Of a stretch of 64,000 nucleotides of DNA, positions 1 through 12,900 are shown one piece after another. The number at the start of each line of letters is the position of its first letter. Positions within the stretch are counted from its first letter, which is position 1. The DNA is from Isoetes taiwanensis. Lineage: Eukaryota; Streptophyta; Lycopodiopsida; Isoetales; Isoetaceae. Made by a program: the position numbers and the translations under genes. The stretch spans positions 4,055,229 through 4,119,228 of the forward strand of contig JAJEKV010000040.1 of assembly GCA_021234155.1 (NCBI GenBank), read 5' to 3'. The notes beneath the pieces were generated by a model, which was not told the origin of the DNA, searched no databases, and saw only the letters and a program-made list of their open reading frames with translations.

Positions 1-59
1 CGGTGTGGGGACGACCCACGGCCCGTGGCGCTCTTCCCTTGGCGCCGGTCGCACACCCA

Positions 60-1010
60 CGCCACATTTCCTTCAGCAAATGGGGAATGGATTTTGTGGG
101 ACCCATCGATAACCTCTGCGGCGGCACACCGGTTGAATGATGAGCCGCGTACGTCAAGTTCTCCGACCGATTTCACGCAACCTTAAAATGGGCGGAAGCT
201 TGTCGCTCTTCCGGACATGTTGCGGTTTTTCTTTTCTATTGTTGATTCACAAATAAATTGTAACCAAAGGTCATCTATCAACAAATCATCACGCGATCGG
301 CTGCCCCACCGGAGCTGGTCGGTGATCGTGGTGTCCATTTTATCAATCATACCATCAAGGAGGCGACGGATTATCTCGATACATCATCACAAGAGCACAC
401 CTTACTATCCTCAAGGGAATGGTTTGGCGAAAGCACCAACAAAACTCTGGTCACAATTCTCAAGAAAATTTGTGGCGCTTCTCATGTGGCCCGGCAAACC
501 AAGCTTCCCTCTTTGTTCTTTGGGCTTACAATACTTGTTTCAAAATAGCTCTTTGGTCACACTCCTTTCAAATTGGTTTATGGTCAAGAAGCTCTCATGC
601 CTTTTGAGTACATTCTCCCAACTCTCGTTTTTTCAAGCACGCCCATAATCCTGGGCCGCACTCAAAGAAAGGGTTTATCAATTGGAGCAGTTGGATGAAC
701 TTAGGCGGGATGCTTATATTCGTGTTCTTCATGGACAGCGGTTGCAAAAATCTTTACATGACAAACGTTTGAAGACAAAAACATTCAAGGAAGGAGATTT
801 GGTTCTTCTTTATGATTCTCGGTACAAAAATTTTAGGGTAAGCTTAAGTTTGATGGTTTGGCCCTTATCAAATTGTTCAAGTAGTTCAACCCGGTGTTTT
901 TCGGTGGCTGAGTTAGATGGAACTCCATTACCTACTGGCGGTTAATGGCTTTTCGCCTCAAAACATTTCATACCACGTAGAGTGAACATCAACCAGCGAA
1001 GCTGTTCCGC
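60..1010 (+). pseudogene. Ty3/gypsy integrase relic (3' end of pol)
   Basis: Integrase would insert retroelement cDNA into the host genome; this copy is broken. Visible pieces run in order on the plus strand but in shifting frames: KWGMDFVGPID near 78-110 (start of the catalytic core), a piece reading RGVHFINHTIKEATDYLD near 325-385, STPYYPQGNGLAK at about 391-429, a stretch like TPFxLVYGxEALMPFE near 560-605, and a C-terminal part (682-945) with FKEGDLVLLYDSRYKNF and VAELDGTPLPT. These motifs are typical of plant Ty3/gypsy integrases of the Athila/Tat type. At least three frameshifts separate the blocks, so no full protein can be made. The rest of pol would lie left of the window. The family is clear; the clade is my inference. 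Confidence 0.75.
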
Positions 1011-1979
1011 ACTTAAACACAAAGAGATAGTGACTAAACCAAGCGGCATATTTATATTATAGGTGGCATTTTTTACAAAATGTGGGCACCCCAACTATTT
1101 CCGCTATGGGCACGCGCCCTATATATAAAAAGCGGGCTCTCGAGCCCTATCTACTAAGTCCTAAGAAGAAAAACCTCTACTCCGGGTTGGAGCGAGGTGA
1201 TACGCAGGATGTGGTACCGGTTGTGCTTTCGGGGTCCCGGTAGCAGTGCAGAATCACCTCCATCCCATTGGTGTGGGGATCGGCATGCTCACCATGCCCG
1301 ACACCACACCGATCCATAGCAATGCCGCGATTGTGGCACCGCCAGAGGTCCGCACAATCCATTTTGCATGTAATCCACTCCAGGCGGTTGGAAGGCATAG
1401 TGCATTTGTCATGCAAACCCGGCGGTGAGACATACTGAAGGCCATCGGTGTCTCCGCTTCAATCTCTCGCTTCTCTTATATAGCCAACCGAGGAACTCCC
1501 ACGCCGACGTGGACCAATCACAAAATTCGCCAAGCGTGGTTGCAATGCAAATTTGTTACTAAATGGGGAATCTTTTCTCCGCCGCATATCTAGCCATGGT
1601 ACCTTTTCGACACCTTCGTTTTAATGATATCCCACCTTGAGTTGCCGACATTAAATGCCATTCCTTCTTTTCATACCCGTCGCACATTAATGTGTGTCCT
1701 TTGGCCACTGTCACATCCGATCATTCTCTCGCCTCATCTCTACCGTTCATTGCTTCTCCTTTGTTGTTCGGGGACCTAGCCAAATTTTTGCCTCTCAATC
1801 CCCTCCTTGGCATCTTTAGACACTGGCACCATCAGCGGTTCTGGTTTAGCCCTCATCATACCCCTTCGCCTCCATTTGCGGCGCCCTAAACCTTTTCGTC
1901 TCTCTGCGCCTTCGCCGTCCGCCGTCCTCCGTTCTCGGCTCTCGCCTTTGCATCCCGTTCTTTTCTGAAGCTCTTTGCC
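1011..1979 (+). other. Noncoding retroelement spacer with TATA-like boxes
   Basis: No gene is supported. The stretch joins the integrase relic to the coiled-coil ORF. Two TATA-like boxes are visible: CTATATATAAAAA at 1120-1132, just before a GC-rich inverted motif around GGGCTCTCGAGCCC, and TATATAG at about 1477-1483. Such boxes fit an LTR promoter or an internal promoter of an old element, but no LTR ends could be fixed here. Confidence 0.4.
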
Positions 1980-3932
1980 ATGGCTGCCCCAAAATTTCCT
2001 ACACTTCAAGCTTACGCTCCCGGGGAACCCGGCTCTTTTGAGTCAATATCCTTCTTGGCGCCCACTTTCCGTGAAGCCCTTGTTGGCCGAATCGTGAAGT
2101 CGCTGAGCGCCGGAAGCTTTTGAATTTTCACAAATGGAACTTAGGCTCCAAATCCGGACCGGTTGAAGCGGTTCATCGCTCACATCGTCAACGGCCAGAA
2201 TGGATACACTCACGGTGGTCGATGGCACCACCATTTCAGCGACCCAAGCACCTAATTTCGAGGTATTCCATATCCCTTTGCAAAACCCTTGTTTATCTTG
2301 GTGCGCCATACGGGATCTAGATGTCAGCGAAGTTTGGTGCTCACGCTTATCATGCAAGCGTGCATCGCGACAAATATTGACAAGCCCCATGAAACCTTTG
2401 TTAAGTTTACGTGGGCAAGTTCCTTGGGTATTCTATCAAGAACACCCATATCAATAAACCTTTCTATAATATAGTGGTCTTGCTGCTTTCGCTCCAACCA
2501 CCACATTGATTGGCCCCAATTGTTGTTCTACCGTCTTCTCCAAGAAGTTGACCGTCTTCGGGCTGCCACTTCCATCTCTGAAGTTTCCGTGGGAGGCCAT
2601 CTTCAAGCCATCATTCGTCATTACTTTCCTCCCTCCCCTCCTCATTCTCATGCTTCCACTCAACAGTCCTTTCATTCCCTTCCTCAAAATCAACCAGTTG
2701 GCACTTCACGCCCTTCTTCTTCTGGTCATGTCCAGCATAACACCACGCATGTCACTGTCTCCTCTTCCTCTACAGAAACGAGGCCCTCCAGTTCTCATCA
2801 TATCTCCCAAACATCACAAACACGGCAACAGCAGGCCCCTCTGCCTCCGCACCCTCGCCAGCTTTTGTATCAATATCAGCAGGATGCTCAAGCTGCTGCT
2901 CTCAAGTTACAAGAATCCCAAGAAGCTCTCATGCATGGGGTTCAAACGGCCCTGGAGGCCTCCGACGCAGTTCACCGTGACCTTCAAACCGCTACCACGC
3001 AAGTGAATACTCTGGAGACCCAGCTTCAAGACAAGCACGAAGTCTTTTTACAGGCCCGTGAAGATCTCAAGGCTGCCCAAAATCAGATTACTCAGTTTGC
3101 CGATCAGCAGGCACAATTGCAGACCACCATTCAAGAATTATTGGAGCAGGTCAAGGCACGAGAGACTCTTTTGGTTGCCAAAGATAAAGATATTGCCAAA
3201 CTCAACACGCTGTATACAGACCTCTCTCGGAATTACAACATTCAAGCACAAGACCTTACAGCTCGTGACGCTCAAATTGCCTCTTTGACCTCTCAGCTCA
3301 CATCTCTCCAAGAACAGCTTACGGAGGTTCAGAAACAGAAAATTCTTGATGACGCTGAGATTGCCGTGCTTCGACTCAATGCTCCTGGGCAATCCTCCTC
3401 ACATGTCACGACTTCTCAGAAACGGGTCCGTGACCAGTCACGCCTTCTGTTAGAAAAGGACAACCGGATCCGTGACCTCGAACAACAGCTACAGCAAGCT
3501 ATTCAGTCTGCTGATGAGGCTCAGACCAAACTTGACGGCTATGTTACCATAGCTAGCAACCTGCCTGTTGACTTCCCTGTTCCTTCCAGTTATCTGGATT
3601 ATGTGGTTGCCCGTCGCCACCTCTTTCTTCTGAAGTGGCATGGGGCTGATGGTCCAGTTGATGTTCCCCTGCGCACTGCAGATTTTCTTCGGATCTGGCC
3701 AGACCTCTCTGTTGAAGACAAAGGTTTATTCTGCGCCCTTTTAGTCTTTGATCTCATTCACTGTGACGATCCGGATATGATCACCTTCAGAGTTGTTCAG
3801 CCAATGGCGTACATTTTTCATGATTTCTATCTGGCTGATACACAGGACAAATTAGAGATGGGCCACATCAAAACTTTCGGGGTGATCCCACACTTCAATG
3901 GTTGCTTTTGGATAACAATCCCTATCGGCTAA
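1980..3932 (+). pseudogene. Coiled-coil ORF of an LTR element (gag-like or extra ORF)
   Basis: A likely start ATG at 1980 (context GCCATGGCT) opens 47 codons beginning MAAPKFPTLQAYAPGEPGSF, then a TGA at 2121. The middle (2124-2519) is readable only in other frames. An open frame of 470 codons runs from 2520 to 3932. Within it, roughly residues 25-110 are rich in Ser, Pro, His and Gln; residues 110-340 are a long heptad-like coiled coil rich in Gln, Leu, Asp and Ala; the last 110 residues are more globular and Trp/Phe-rich. No zinc knuckle, protease or membrane segment is seen. The reading seems to continue in another frame beyond 3905 (for example NNPYRLIMIEHALHQEYM). The place, between an integrase relic and a 3' LTR, suggests an extra retroelement ORF rather than a host gene. 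I do not recognise the family. Confidence 0.5.
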
Positions 3933-4928
3933 TCATGATCGAACACGCTCTTCATCAAGAGTACATGCACGAGCTTGCTCATCATTTGCCTCTGGCAAGC
4001 TGAAGGCCGCTGAATGAGATAAGGAAGTATCTGGGACATCGAGGATCTTCCCTTTGCACAAGTTTATATCAGCACTGGCGGGGAGGATACAATCAAGCTG
4101 CGAGCTCTCTGGATAGCAAGACAGCCCCCCCACGGGTTGGGATAGCCCTCCTGTAAATTCTCGGCTCCCCACCTGTTTTGGGACCATTGGTGCAAAGCTC
4201 TAGATCCGGCTCTTGTCTGAGAATTCAGGGAGCAGGCTCAGCAGCCCACGCCCATGGGCATGATCCCCTCTCCCTATGCTTCCCTGGGTGTTCCTCCACG
4301 CCCCAGGTTCTTGACCTCTGATTGGCGTCTCCCCTTTTGGACCAAGGTCATGGATGGTCATCTTTGGATGGACTCCACCTCGGATCTCGGCCGGATCTCG
4401 GTGGGATCCCGTTTTGTTCGCCGCTCAATTGGGAGGATGGTGCCACCCTTGATAACACTACCAATTGGATCTATATTCCCAATGGCGTGGTTGGCAACGC
4501 CTGGCGATGCCCTGCATGGTCTTGACACCTTCTTGCGAACGACCACCTCACCCGATCCCCGATTGACACCATCAAGCGGTTTTACGTCTTTGCTCTCAAA
4601 TGCATCCTGGTCAGCTCTTTAAATCGGCGCCCCATCTTTCATCATGTCGAATGCCGGTCGGTGCCGCCGGTCTCGGACACGCCTACTCATGGAGTGCCGG
4701 TTTGTTTCTTAAAGCCCATGCGCCCTTGAAGACATGGTGCGCTCTCATTTTCTCATTGCCGATCGATCCGCCCTTGGGCTCAACACTCCTACTGCTCTTC
4801 AAATACGCCCGGGGATCTCATTAGCACTTACCATAATGGTGCCGGCCCTCACTCCCCGTGAGGATCACTTTCAGATCGATGGCTTCGCCCTCGAAACACT
4901 TCCTCCTTTTCTTCTTCACTCGGTGTCG
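3933..4928 (+). pseudogene. Degenerate continuation of the coiled-coil ORF
   Basis: Short open stretches continue in changing frames up to the polypurine tract, for example a Trp-rich piece near 4322-4525 containing NWEDGATLDNTTNWIYIPNG. This looks like the decayed C-terminal part of the preceding retroelement ORF. No known domain is recognised. Confidence 0.3.
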
Positions 4929-4941
4929 TTTGGTGGGGGAG
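4929..4941 (+). other. Polypurine tract (plus-strand primer site)
   Basis: TTTGGTGGGGGAG lies directly before TGTTAG. A G-rich purine run followed at once by TG is the usual border between the internal region and the 3' LTR. Confidence 0.6.
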
Positions 4942-5496
4942 TGTTAGTCCTGTGCCTCCCGGTACGGGACTATTCATGCATCTGACGGACCAGGTCAAGC
5001 TCAAGGATCCACAGGCATGTGCACGGGTCGGGTCGTCCAAGGCCTAGCCAGAAGACCAAGCAAAGCAGACCACGCGAGTCAAAGCACAAAGTGCGGGCTA
5101 CCAAGAGCGCCCAGCGACAAGTGATGACCCGTCCGCCAGCGTGGGCAGCGTGATTCTAGGCACTTCAAGAGGCACCGCCAGCATTCCTGCAAATCAGGCC
5201 TCCTTCCAGGAGTCGGCACCGAGATCAGTCCGAGTGTCTATATTGGGCCAAAGGCCATTGTACTATATATATGAGTAGAGCTAGCACATGATTTTTAGAT
5301 GAGTTTTGAGTCTTGTCTCCTTTCAGTCTTCTCTCGATTGCGAGAGCTCATGTATGTTCATCATTGATATCAAGGAAGCTTATCATTTTCCTCTCATTGT
5401 TCTCTTTTGTTCTGTTTTCTTCTTCTTGTTCTCTTCTTGCAAACCCCGCGTGACATAGTCCCCCGGATTCTCCTGTTAGATCCAAGGGTCCTCACA
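4942..5496 (+). repeat. 3' LTR of the coiled-coil ORF element
   Basis: The sequence starts TGTTAGTCCTGTGCC right after a polypurine tract and contains a TATA box (CTATATATAT, 5263-5272) about 320 bp in. It can be closed at CTCACA near 5496 (TG...CA ends). The right border is a choice: later CA dinucleotides near 5510 and 5550 are possible. The matching 5' LTR is not in the window, so length and age cannot be judged. Confidence 0.5.
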
Positions 5497-7500
5497 GAGG
5501 GCTGTCTTGCAGGAGTTCCCGAACCCAGACCCCAAACATATTGGCAAGAACATGTTGCCCTGAGCTTGTTCATTTAAGAAGCACTTAGAATTTGTAGGTA
5601 GGTTTACTTTGATTTATTTGAATATTGTATCAAAAAGGTAAAAAGGAAAAATAAGAAGAAAAGAAGAAAAAAGAGGAATAAAGAAAAAAGACAAAAAACA
5701 ATGTAGTAGTTTCAGGTGTTAAGTTTTGGTTTTCACATTTTAAGCTTTGGAACTGATTAATCTTTTTAGTTCATCCCAGTGTTGCAAAAGCAAAAGTATG
5801 TGCAGGTTCTGATCGAGTTGAGATTCAAATCAAGTGCTAACATTGTCACGACTATGGATTCCATGCAGAAGCATCTGGATTTTACAATCATCCATCTCAT
5901 CTTTCATTCATTACACTACACACCATCACCCATAGTTGCTGCCATTCCCTCCACAACAACAACTTATTTGAGCTAACAGATTTTATTTCCACGTGCAGGT
6001 GCATCCTAATACATGCATTCCACACTCATCTGCTCATGAGTTGTCCTAACTCCACATAAGACAATCCACATTTCCACAAAATCCACAAAAATGCTATCAT
6101 ATGTCCATCCAGCAGTTCACATTTTGCTAATGAGTCCATGTGTCATGCAGGTTCATCTGAAAACCACCTCCATGTTCATATTCATGCCATACTGAACACT
6201 GTCACTACCATTTTTTTTTCCTTCAAATCCATTGCAGGTTCATTGAATTGCCAAACACATCTTCACATTGGCAATGAGCTGGAGTCCTATTATGATTATC
6301 AAGCAGCAGGAAAAGGGCCTGGGAGACCAGCCTATTCTTTTAGTTTGGCATAATGCTGCCATGCTATGGCAGCATGGAAGAGCAAGGCATGTTTCTGACA
6401 CTAATTCTTACACTTTGATCTGAATTTAGAGGCACAAGAAGAATTCATACTTGCACACTTTGAAGACTTGAAGAGCAAGGTGAGGGCATTTGACTAAGGT
6501 CACACAAGCAAGGCAAAAAGGAGAATGAAGCAAAGTTAGAAGGATTGAAGACCCCTTGAAGATTTCTTGGTATGTGATGGTATCATTTGAGTTCTTGGCA
6601 TGACTGCACCCTTTGATTCCCATCCTATATCCTCCTTATCCTTAACCATGCTTAAATGCTCATGAGATCACTAGTTCCACACCTACACCTTATCTCCAAG
6701 TCAAATTTGGCCTTGAAGATTTTTTTTAGTCAAAACTACCCCTTCATATGTCATTCATATTCCACACACTCACCATATCATCTCCATATCATTCAAAGCA
6801 CAAGACTTCACTTGACTTGGTCATACATGTGGTCAAAGATCAACCTCCTCTTCCTATGAGTCAAAAAAGGAGAGAGAATGCAAAATTCCTAAGGGAAATA
6901 CTCAAAATCAAGATTTGCCTAGAAAATGCAAAAATTATGCATTTCTGCCAAAATTGACCCATGACAACACCTTTGGGAGGCCAAGTCACCATACATGTCA
7001 GGTCATATCATGCACGTGTCACTACATTGAGATTTCAATTTTTCACAAAAATCCTTCAAATCACATGTTTGAACCCATGAAAGTGACACATCCCATGCCA
7101 CATCATCATCAACACCTCCACATCATCACCCACATGTCATACACATCATGTCCACCTCACTCAAAGTTTTGACTAGAAAAAATATTTTAAGACCAAGTGT
7201 TTGACACGTCACCACCCTTGTTTGCCATGTCACCCTTGCTTTGCCAAGTCATCATGCTCACATGCCACATCATCCTTCTTACATGCCATTTTAAAGCCAA
7301 AATTTGAAAGTGCCCATTTGCCAAAAACATTCTAGCATCTTCTAGAGCATATTAAAAGATTCCCCTTGGAAAAAAGAAAATTAAAAAAATCATTCTTTTT
7401 TTCCCCTAAATTCAGTTCCTTGGGAATCGTGCCTTAGGCCATGTGGCAAACAATTTTCATATCTACCCCTACCCCCAAGCCTATTTTTTTCCCAAGCCAA
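5497..7500. other. AT-rich intergenic DNA, no gene seen
   Basis: No coding region is supported. A purine-rich A/G tract lies at about 5631-5702. From 6960 to 7300 there are many short repeats of the type CACATGTCA, CATGCCACATCA and GACACGTCACC, a biased low-complexity spacer. Confidence 0.5.
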
Positions 7501-7504
7501 TCTC

Positions 7505-7620
7505 CCCATGCCACGTGGAACATCCGGGCATGTGGAGCGGTGGAGGTACCGAGGCCCACGTGGATAATGCACGCTAATTATTAATAATAGTAAGGATTTC
7601 ATTATTCCTTATATACCTTA
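7505..7620 (+). promoter_or_regulatory. Promoter-like segment with two G-boxes and a TATA box
   Basis: Two perfect CCACGTGG palindromes (7511-7518 and 7556-7563) lie 45 bp apart and are followed by TATATACC at 7610-7617. The G-box is the known target of plant bZIP and bHLH factors. Downstream no clear gene starts, so this may be a dead promoter or an LTR piece. Confidence 0.35.
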
Positions 7621-10600
7621 GCTTCCCGAATGCTTCTGGCCTGTGGGATATTTCATCAAGAAATGCCAAGAACCCTAAAACTCGAGAATGCCGAGATCTG
7701 TCTAATTTGTTCGAAACAACCATGCAATCATGATCTTAAGCTGCCAAATAACTTATACAATGTCAAGAATGCATCAGAGAAGCAAAAAGACAAAGAATCG
7801 AACTGAATTAGCCAAGAACGCAACAAAATAGTGGAATTTGAAAAGGGGATTTCGTGCTCAGAAAAAATTGGGGGGCTTTGAGGTGAAAAAGTGATTGATT
7901 GCCTTGAAGAAGAACCGGCTTTTGAATTATTGACAAATTCATGCAAATTCCTTGACAATATACCTATTTGATCCTGCGCCCAAGACTCAGAGCTTGGGAT
8001 TACTATTGTTTGCCTATGTGTACCTGATTCAAATGAAAATCCGAGCCTTGTTATCAAATTATGAGTACTCTATATCGACCTGGTGATAGAAATTATTTAT
8101 TTTGACTTGCATTATTTCCCTGTTACACTCCATTCCGAAAGTTAAAACACTTTAGTTTTGCATTTTGGCATCTTGAATGCAAGTGTCTCCTAGCCATAAT
8201 GTTTGTCTGAACTGTCATCATAGATTTGAGGCTATAGTTAAAGTTATTGAAGCATAAATCAACTCCCAGCTCAATAGCACTCAAGGACAATTCTTAGAGT
8301 CATTAGATGGACATATTATGCATGAATACTGCATGAAAAGCAAAATGTGCACTCATTCTTACTAGCTAAAATGCATCTTCGCCTCTGCTCATACTTCATC
8401 ACAGTCAGCCTCTCAAAAACTCAAAGAGCCAAGAATTAGGCCTCTATCTGCAAAGGCCACCAAGGATCATTGAGTGCAGACATTTTAGGAATAGACAAAA
8501 GTATCAGATCTCAAAAAGGAAGAGCCAGTATCGAGTTTTGAAATCTAGCTCTCTGCCAGGGATATTGACCAAAGATTGACTTGGTCAGGAGTGCTTTTTT
8601 TTATCTATCTACACTTATCAGAAACTTTCTGACCTTTGCCCCAAGATACTCATAGGTCTTGTGCAGCCAGGGAGGCAAGAATCATGATCAAAATCTATTT
8701 GGATTGCATTTGGCAAATTTTCTTGTGAGACAGACTTTTCACCCTTCAGGGAAAGCTAAGTTAGATAATTGTTTAGGCATTTTTTTGGATCTTTATCACT
8801 CAGAGTGGTTGCCTTAAGCAACTTGGAGGTTCTAAACCACTGAGGTTGAAGGTTTTGCCAGGAACACCTTCAACAGGGGGTAACCAACTGGACCGAAAAT
8901 TGAGCCCATAGTTCCTTTCCCCTACAATATAGAAACAAGGGAGCAGATTTTGCTCCCCTTTTTCCTGCTTCGTCGAGGCGCATATGGACCCTGTTTGTGG
9001 CTATGGAGGCCTTGTTTGCGGCAACACAGGCGCTTAGGTTTGCTTAGTTTTGAAGTTGTTTTCCTCTATTTTTGTCGAAGCTCTTCATGCAGGCCGATAA
9101 GCAGTGACTCGGGAGCAAAAATACCAAAAAATCATTCTATTTCTTTCTATCTGTGAATGGCAGTGATAGAGCTTGTATCCTTGGTTGTGGTAGCAAGATT
9201 TCAGCTGTAAAGGCCGACATGGCCTGGATGGCCGACATCCTTGGTTCTAGCAGGGCTCTGGTACATGATCCTTGGTTCTAATCTGAGGCTTCTGTGTTAA
9301 TCCTGCAAAAACAGTGATGCAAATGAATAAACACTGGTGAAAAAGGAACAAACTTTAGTTTCTTGAAGCAGGTTCTTTTGCTATCACCATTTTTACAGTG
9401 GGGTAGCATCTAAGCCAGTTTTTCCTCAAGCCATTACTTATGAAGGCAAGCTCTATAACAAGAACTTGGTTCCTATTTTTTCTGTTGCAAGACCGATCCG
9501 CCTCATAAAAGCTTGCAGAACAGTGTCGTTCTCAAGCAGAACCCATCTTAAGAGTTGTACTTCGTAAGCAGGGCTTTGTTACTTCAAATCTTTGTAAGCA
9601 GGGGTGTGTTATTTCAAGTTTTTCTGCTAATCTTAGCTTTTGCGAATCCCCTGTTTTCATAGGTGGCCAAACTTCTTAAGTAGTTTATTTTTTGTTTCTT
9701 CATTGATTTACTTGTTTATTCCAGTGATTTTGCTTGTTTTTTGGCTATTTTTCTTTCTCCAAATGCAAGCACAGCGGCATTGGATGCAGGGAAAACCAAC
9801 ATCGCCATCTACCATGTGTCTGCATTTTTGCAATGGTTAAAAAAACAGTGATGGAAAGGAACAAACCTGCACTATAAGTTATTGTTAGAAAAAACAATCA
9901 ATGCAAAGCAACAAATCACCGGGTTAACCAGTTATCCAGAATTGGAAGACCTGACTTCCATTCCGGATTGTAGGGGATTGACACGTGTCATCTCCAGAAT
10001 GCACGCCAGGGAATTTATGCGACCCTTGTTTCTATATCGTGTATTTGAGAGCATGTGGTTTCTGAATATTCGAAAGAATATCATAGAATTCAAAGATTAA
10101 ACAAGGTGCTGCGCACGGCGGGTTGCCCTCCATGGCGGGAGGGTGATGTGGCTTAAATCATAGTCCAAAGTCATGTTTTGACAATCAAATCAAATTGCTA
10201 CTTCTAGACAATAGAATACTTGATACCATGACTTTATTGGAATTGGCCTGAAGAAATATTTGGTGCTCGGCATGGAAGAAGTATTGCAGAAGCATAAGGA
10301 CAAGTGTAATAGAGCAGAGAATGGAAATACATGTTTTGTTAGCATAGAAATGAGAGAACTGCTTGAAGACCTCTGATCAATTTTTTGTCACGAAGAGCTT
10401 CAAACATCTGAGGAGCAGGTTTTGTAGAGGAATGAAACATTGATGCATAGCCTAACTCCAAACCTCGCAATGTCATCACTTCCCAGTACTCACAATATTT
10501 AAAGCTATAGGTCTTCATCTATAGCACCATTAAACGAGTCACATCACGTGGATGTATTAGATAAGGAAATAAACATTCGACATGGAGCATTTCTATATAG

Positions 10601-11800
10601 TGTGGAACTACGTATCTTCACTTGGGTATTTGGATATATTCCATACATGTTTGAATTGGAACCAAATTATTAGGATCACAAATGGCATGTAGCAGATGGT
10701 GCAAGTTGAAATTGTAGTAACATACATGATCCACAACATGGTGGGAAAGTTATAGTTAGTTAGTTACATGCCACTAATTGAACCTTGGTTGTGATGCCAA
10801 ATGTTACACAATAATCTCTTAGTGCTAAGCAACACACCAAGAGGCGGATCCTTCATGAAAATCATTATATAATGGGCCCCAACCTTTTCAAGGCTTTATC
10901 CCATACCCCACATACCCCCTCCACCAAGCCAAGCCAAAGCTAAACCTTCCTCCAAGGTATTCTTCCGTGCTCGACGATCTGGTTGGCTGTGCTAATTGAA
11001 GCTAAATCATCATCAACTCCTACCATGGCTAATGCCAAATGTCTCTCGATGTCGGATTCCCCAATTTCATCGAGATATGACCCGTTGAAGCGATTCACCA
11101 AATTTTGTTGCGAGGCCATTGCAAGCCATTTTGTTCTTCTCCAACCAACAATTTCACCTAAAAACAATGTTTTGGTGAATTTTCACAATTTAGATGGAAT
11201 TTTATAAAAGGTTGTTTGATAATGCATAATTTGTTTCATTTAGTAAGCCTACCACCTTATTCTAGAACTGGGCGAGATGACTGCACAAACAAGCAAGCTC
11301 ACTTCCTGAATCTATGTCATGTTTTTCATTTCAACGCCATTGTATTGGCTCTTTAGTTGAGGATCAATAAGCTCCCCATATTTTACGCCTCAAGCAATGG
11401 TCTACTCGAAACTCCAACATTAGGAAGGGTCACGGAAACATATTTGCAAATCTTCCCTACCCATGCCACTAAATTCTCTTGTCCTTAGGGCTTAGACACA
11501 TCGATTGGTTGTCTTCTAGTTATAAGCTGCTAAAGCAACACTACACCAAATGAGTATAACGTATGTTTTCTCATTTATTTTCCTAAACATGAAATATTAG
11601 GGAGCGAGATATTGTATTTGAGATTGTAAACAAATGAATTAGTATGTGTGAGATGTCATTTTGTAGATAAAGGTTATTAGTGTTTATACCCTAGAGTTCC
11701 AACAACATATGGGCATGTAATATGGGATGAATTTGATGGAGCCCACTTTGCAAGTCTAAAGTCGGATATCCGGAATGCACTAGCATCATCGATTGGTGTT
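7621..11800. other. AT-rich intergenic DNA, no gene recognised
   Basis: Only short ORFs with no recognised domain occur (for example 7728-8057 minus, 8950-9156 plus, 10940-11167 minus). Some stretches, such as 7840-8060, read weakly protein-like over 30-40 codons but are cut by stops and match nothing I know. I cannot support a gene here. Confidence 0.45.
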
Positions 11801-11805
11801 CATCT

Positions 11806-12900
11806 TTAGCATTTCTCGATTATATTTACCAACCCGAGCTTTGAAAAAATCTCTTGAAAAAGAATATTTGTCGATTTCACAACTCTATGAATAATTGGTC
11901 GTGGAAAAGAGTCATGCAAATAGCAGAAATCTTTGGCAAGATCCAATCGCAATTCTAAATCTTGCTTCCCAAGGCAACACCGAGCTTGAGATCTTTCCCC
12001 GCAAAATATGAAGTAAAAATGATGTTGCAATGTGGAGCATGCAATGAATGCTTTTCAAGAATTCTTACCATAAAGATTCTCTTCGAGGTTCCCATTAGAG
12101 GACAAGTCAGACACTAGAATCGGCTTCTTTCATCCACATAGTAACCAAGTAAATTCACAATATTAGGGTGGCTTAAAATGCGAGAATTTCTACTTGTCCG
12201 AGAGCTCTTCGTTCGTTCCAAAGACCTTCATTCAAGCATTTAAACAGCCACTACCTTCCCATCATTTAATATACCCCTCACACACTTTGCATCCTCCGGT
12301 TCCAACAAGATTTTCTGGCAACATAAAACCATGTTCATATAGTGAGCTAGGTCCTAAAGACATAATGCGCGCTAGGATAAGAGAGTAGTACCTAAAGAAA
12401 ACTTACATGTTGCTTTTTCAAGATCCTCATATTTGAAGCATGTACAATTATTTTTCTGGCAAAGAACTCTCAATTTCCTAGTAAATTTTGTCCTTGATAG
12501 CCCTACATGTTTTTTATCAGTCTCTGAAGGTGCTTCCGACATTGGAAGACAACCATTAGCCACGGTATTATTATTTTCCAGTTGAATATTTTGACAAACA
12601 CCCTTTATGATGCCTGGGCTTGGAGGGACAACATAACCCTGATAAGATCGACTAAGCAGCGAAGATGAAAAACGCAACCTTCTCTTGGGGTATGCAACAT
12701 GCGTTACATTTGGTGAATCTTTAATTGTGTCCTTAAGCATATCAGGCAATTCCAGAGTTGCACACAAGAGTTCAAAAGTCTCAGAGCAATAGCAAATTAT
12801 ATGTTGCGCTTCTTGAATGCATGAATTTAATAGGGATTGGAAAACCTGTAGCAGAGCGGTGATGAAGAAGTGGGATGCTTATGCGTATTCTCATTAACTC
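11806..12900 (-). pseudogene. Receptor-like kinase pseudogene (WAK/LRK10L-like)
   Basis: On the minus strand, kinase pieces appear in the right order but in different frames. From 12,767 down an ORF ends in CFKYEDLEKATCKFSLG, the usual start of a plant receptor-like kinase domain. Near 12,230-12,300 is GILNDGKVVAV, then LSHPNIVNLLGYYVDE near 12,140-12,190. At 11,806-12,030 the frame reads DLAKDFCYLHDSFPRPIIHR and then VVKSTNILF. The catalytic-loop HRD is changed to HRV and no DFG is seen (the place reads KLG), so the protein could not be an active kinase even if the frame were whole. The frame upstream of 12,767 reads on to about 12,870 across the left border of duplication copy A, so the kinase lay here before the duplication. 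Confidence 0.7.

Noticed and set aside
217-648. 143-aa ORF as a gene
   Set aside because: It partly overlaps the integrase relic in mixed frames. The true integrase motifs lie in other frames.
8973-9040. Short exon-like stretch starting MDPVCGYGG
   Set aside because: Only about 17 codons, no domain and no partner exon could be found.
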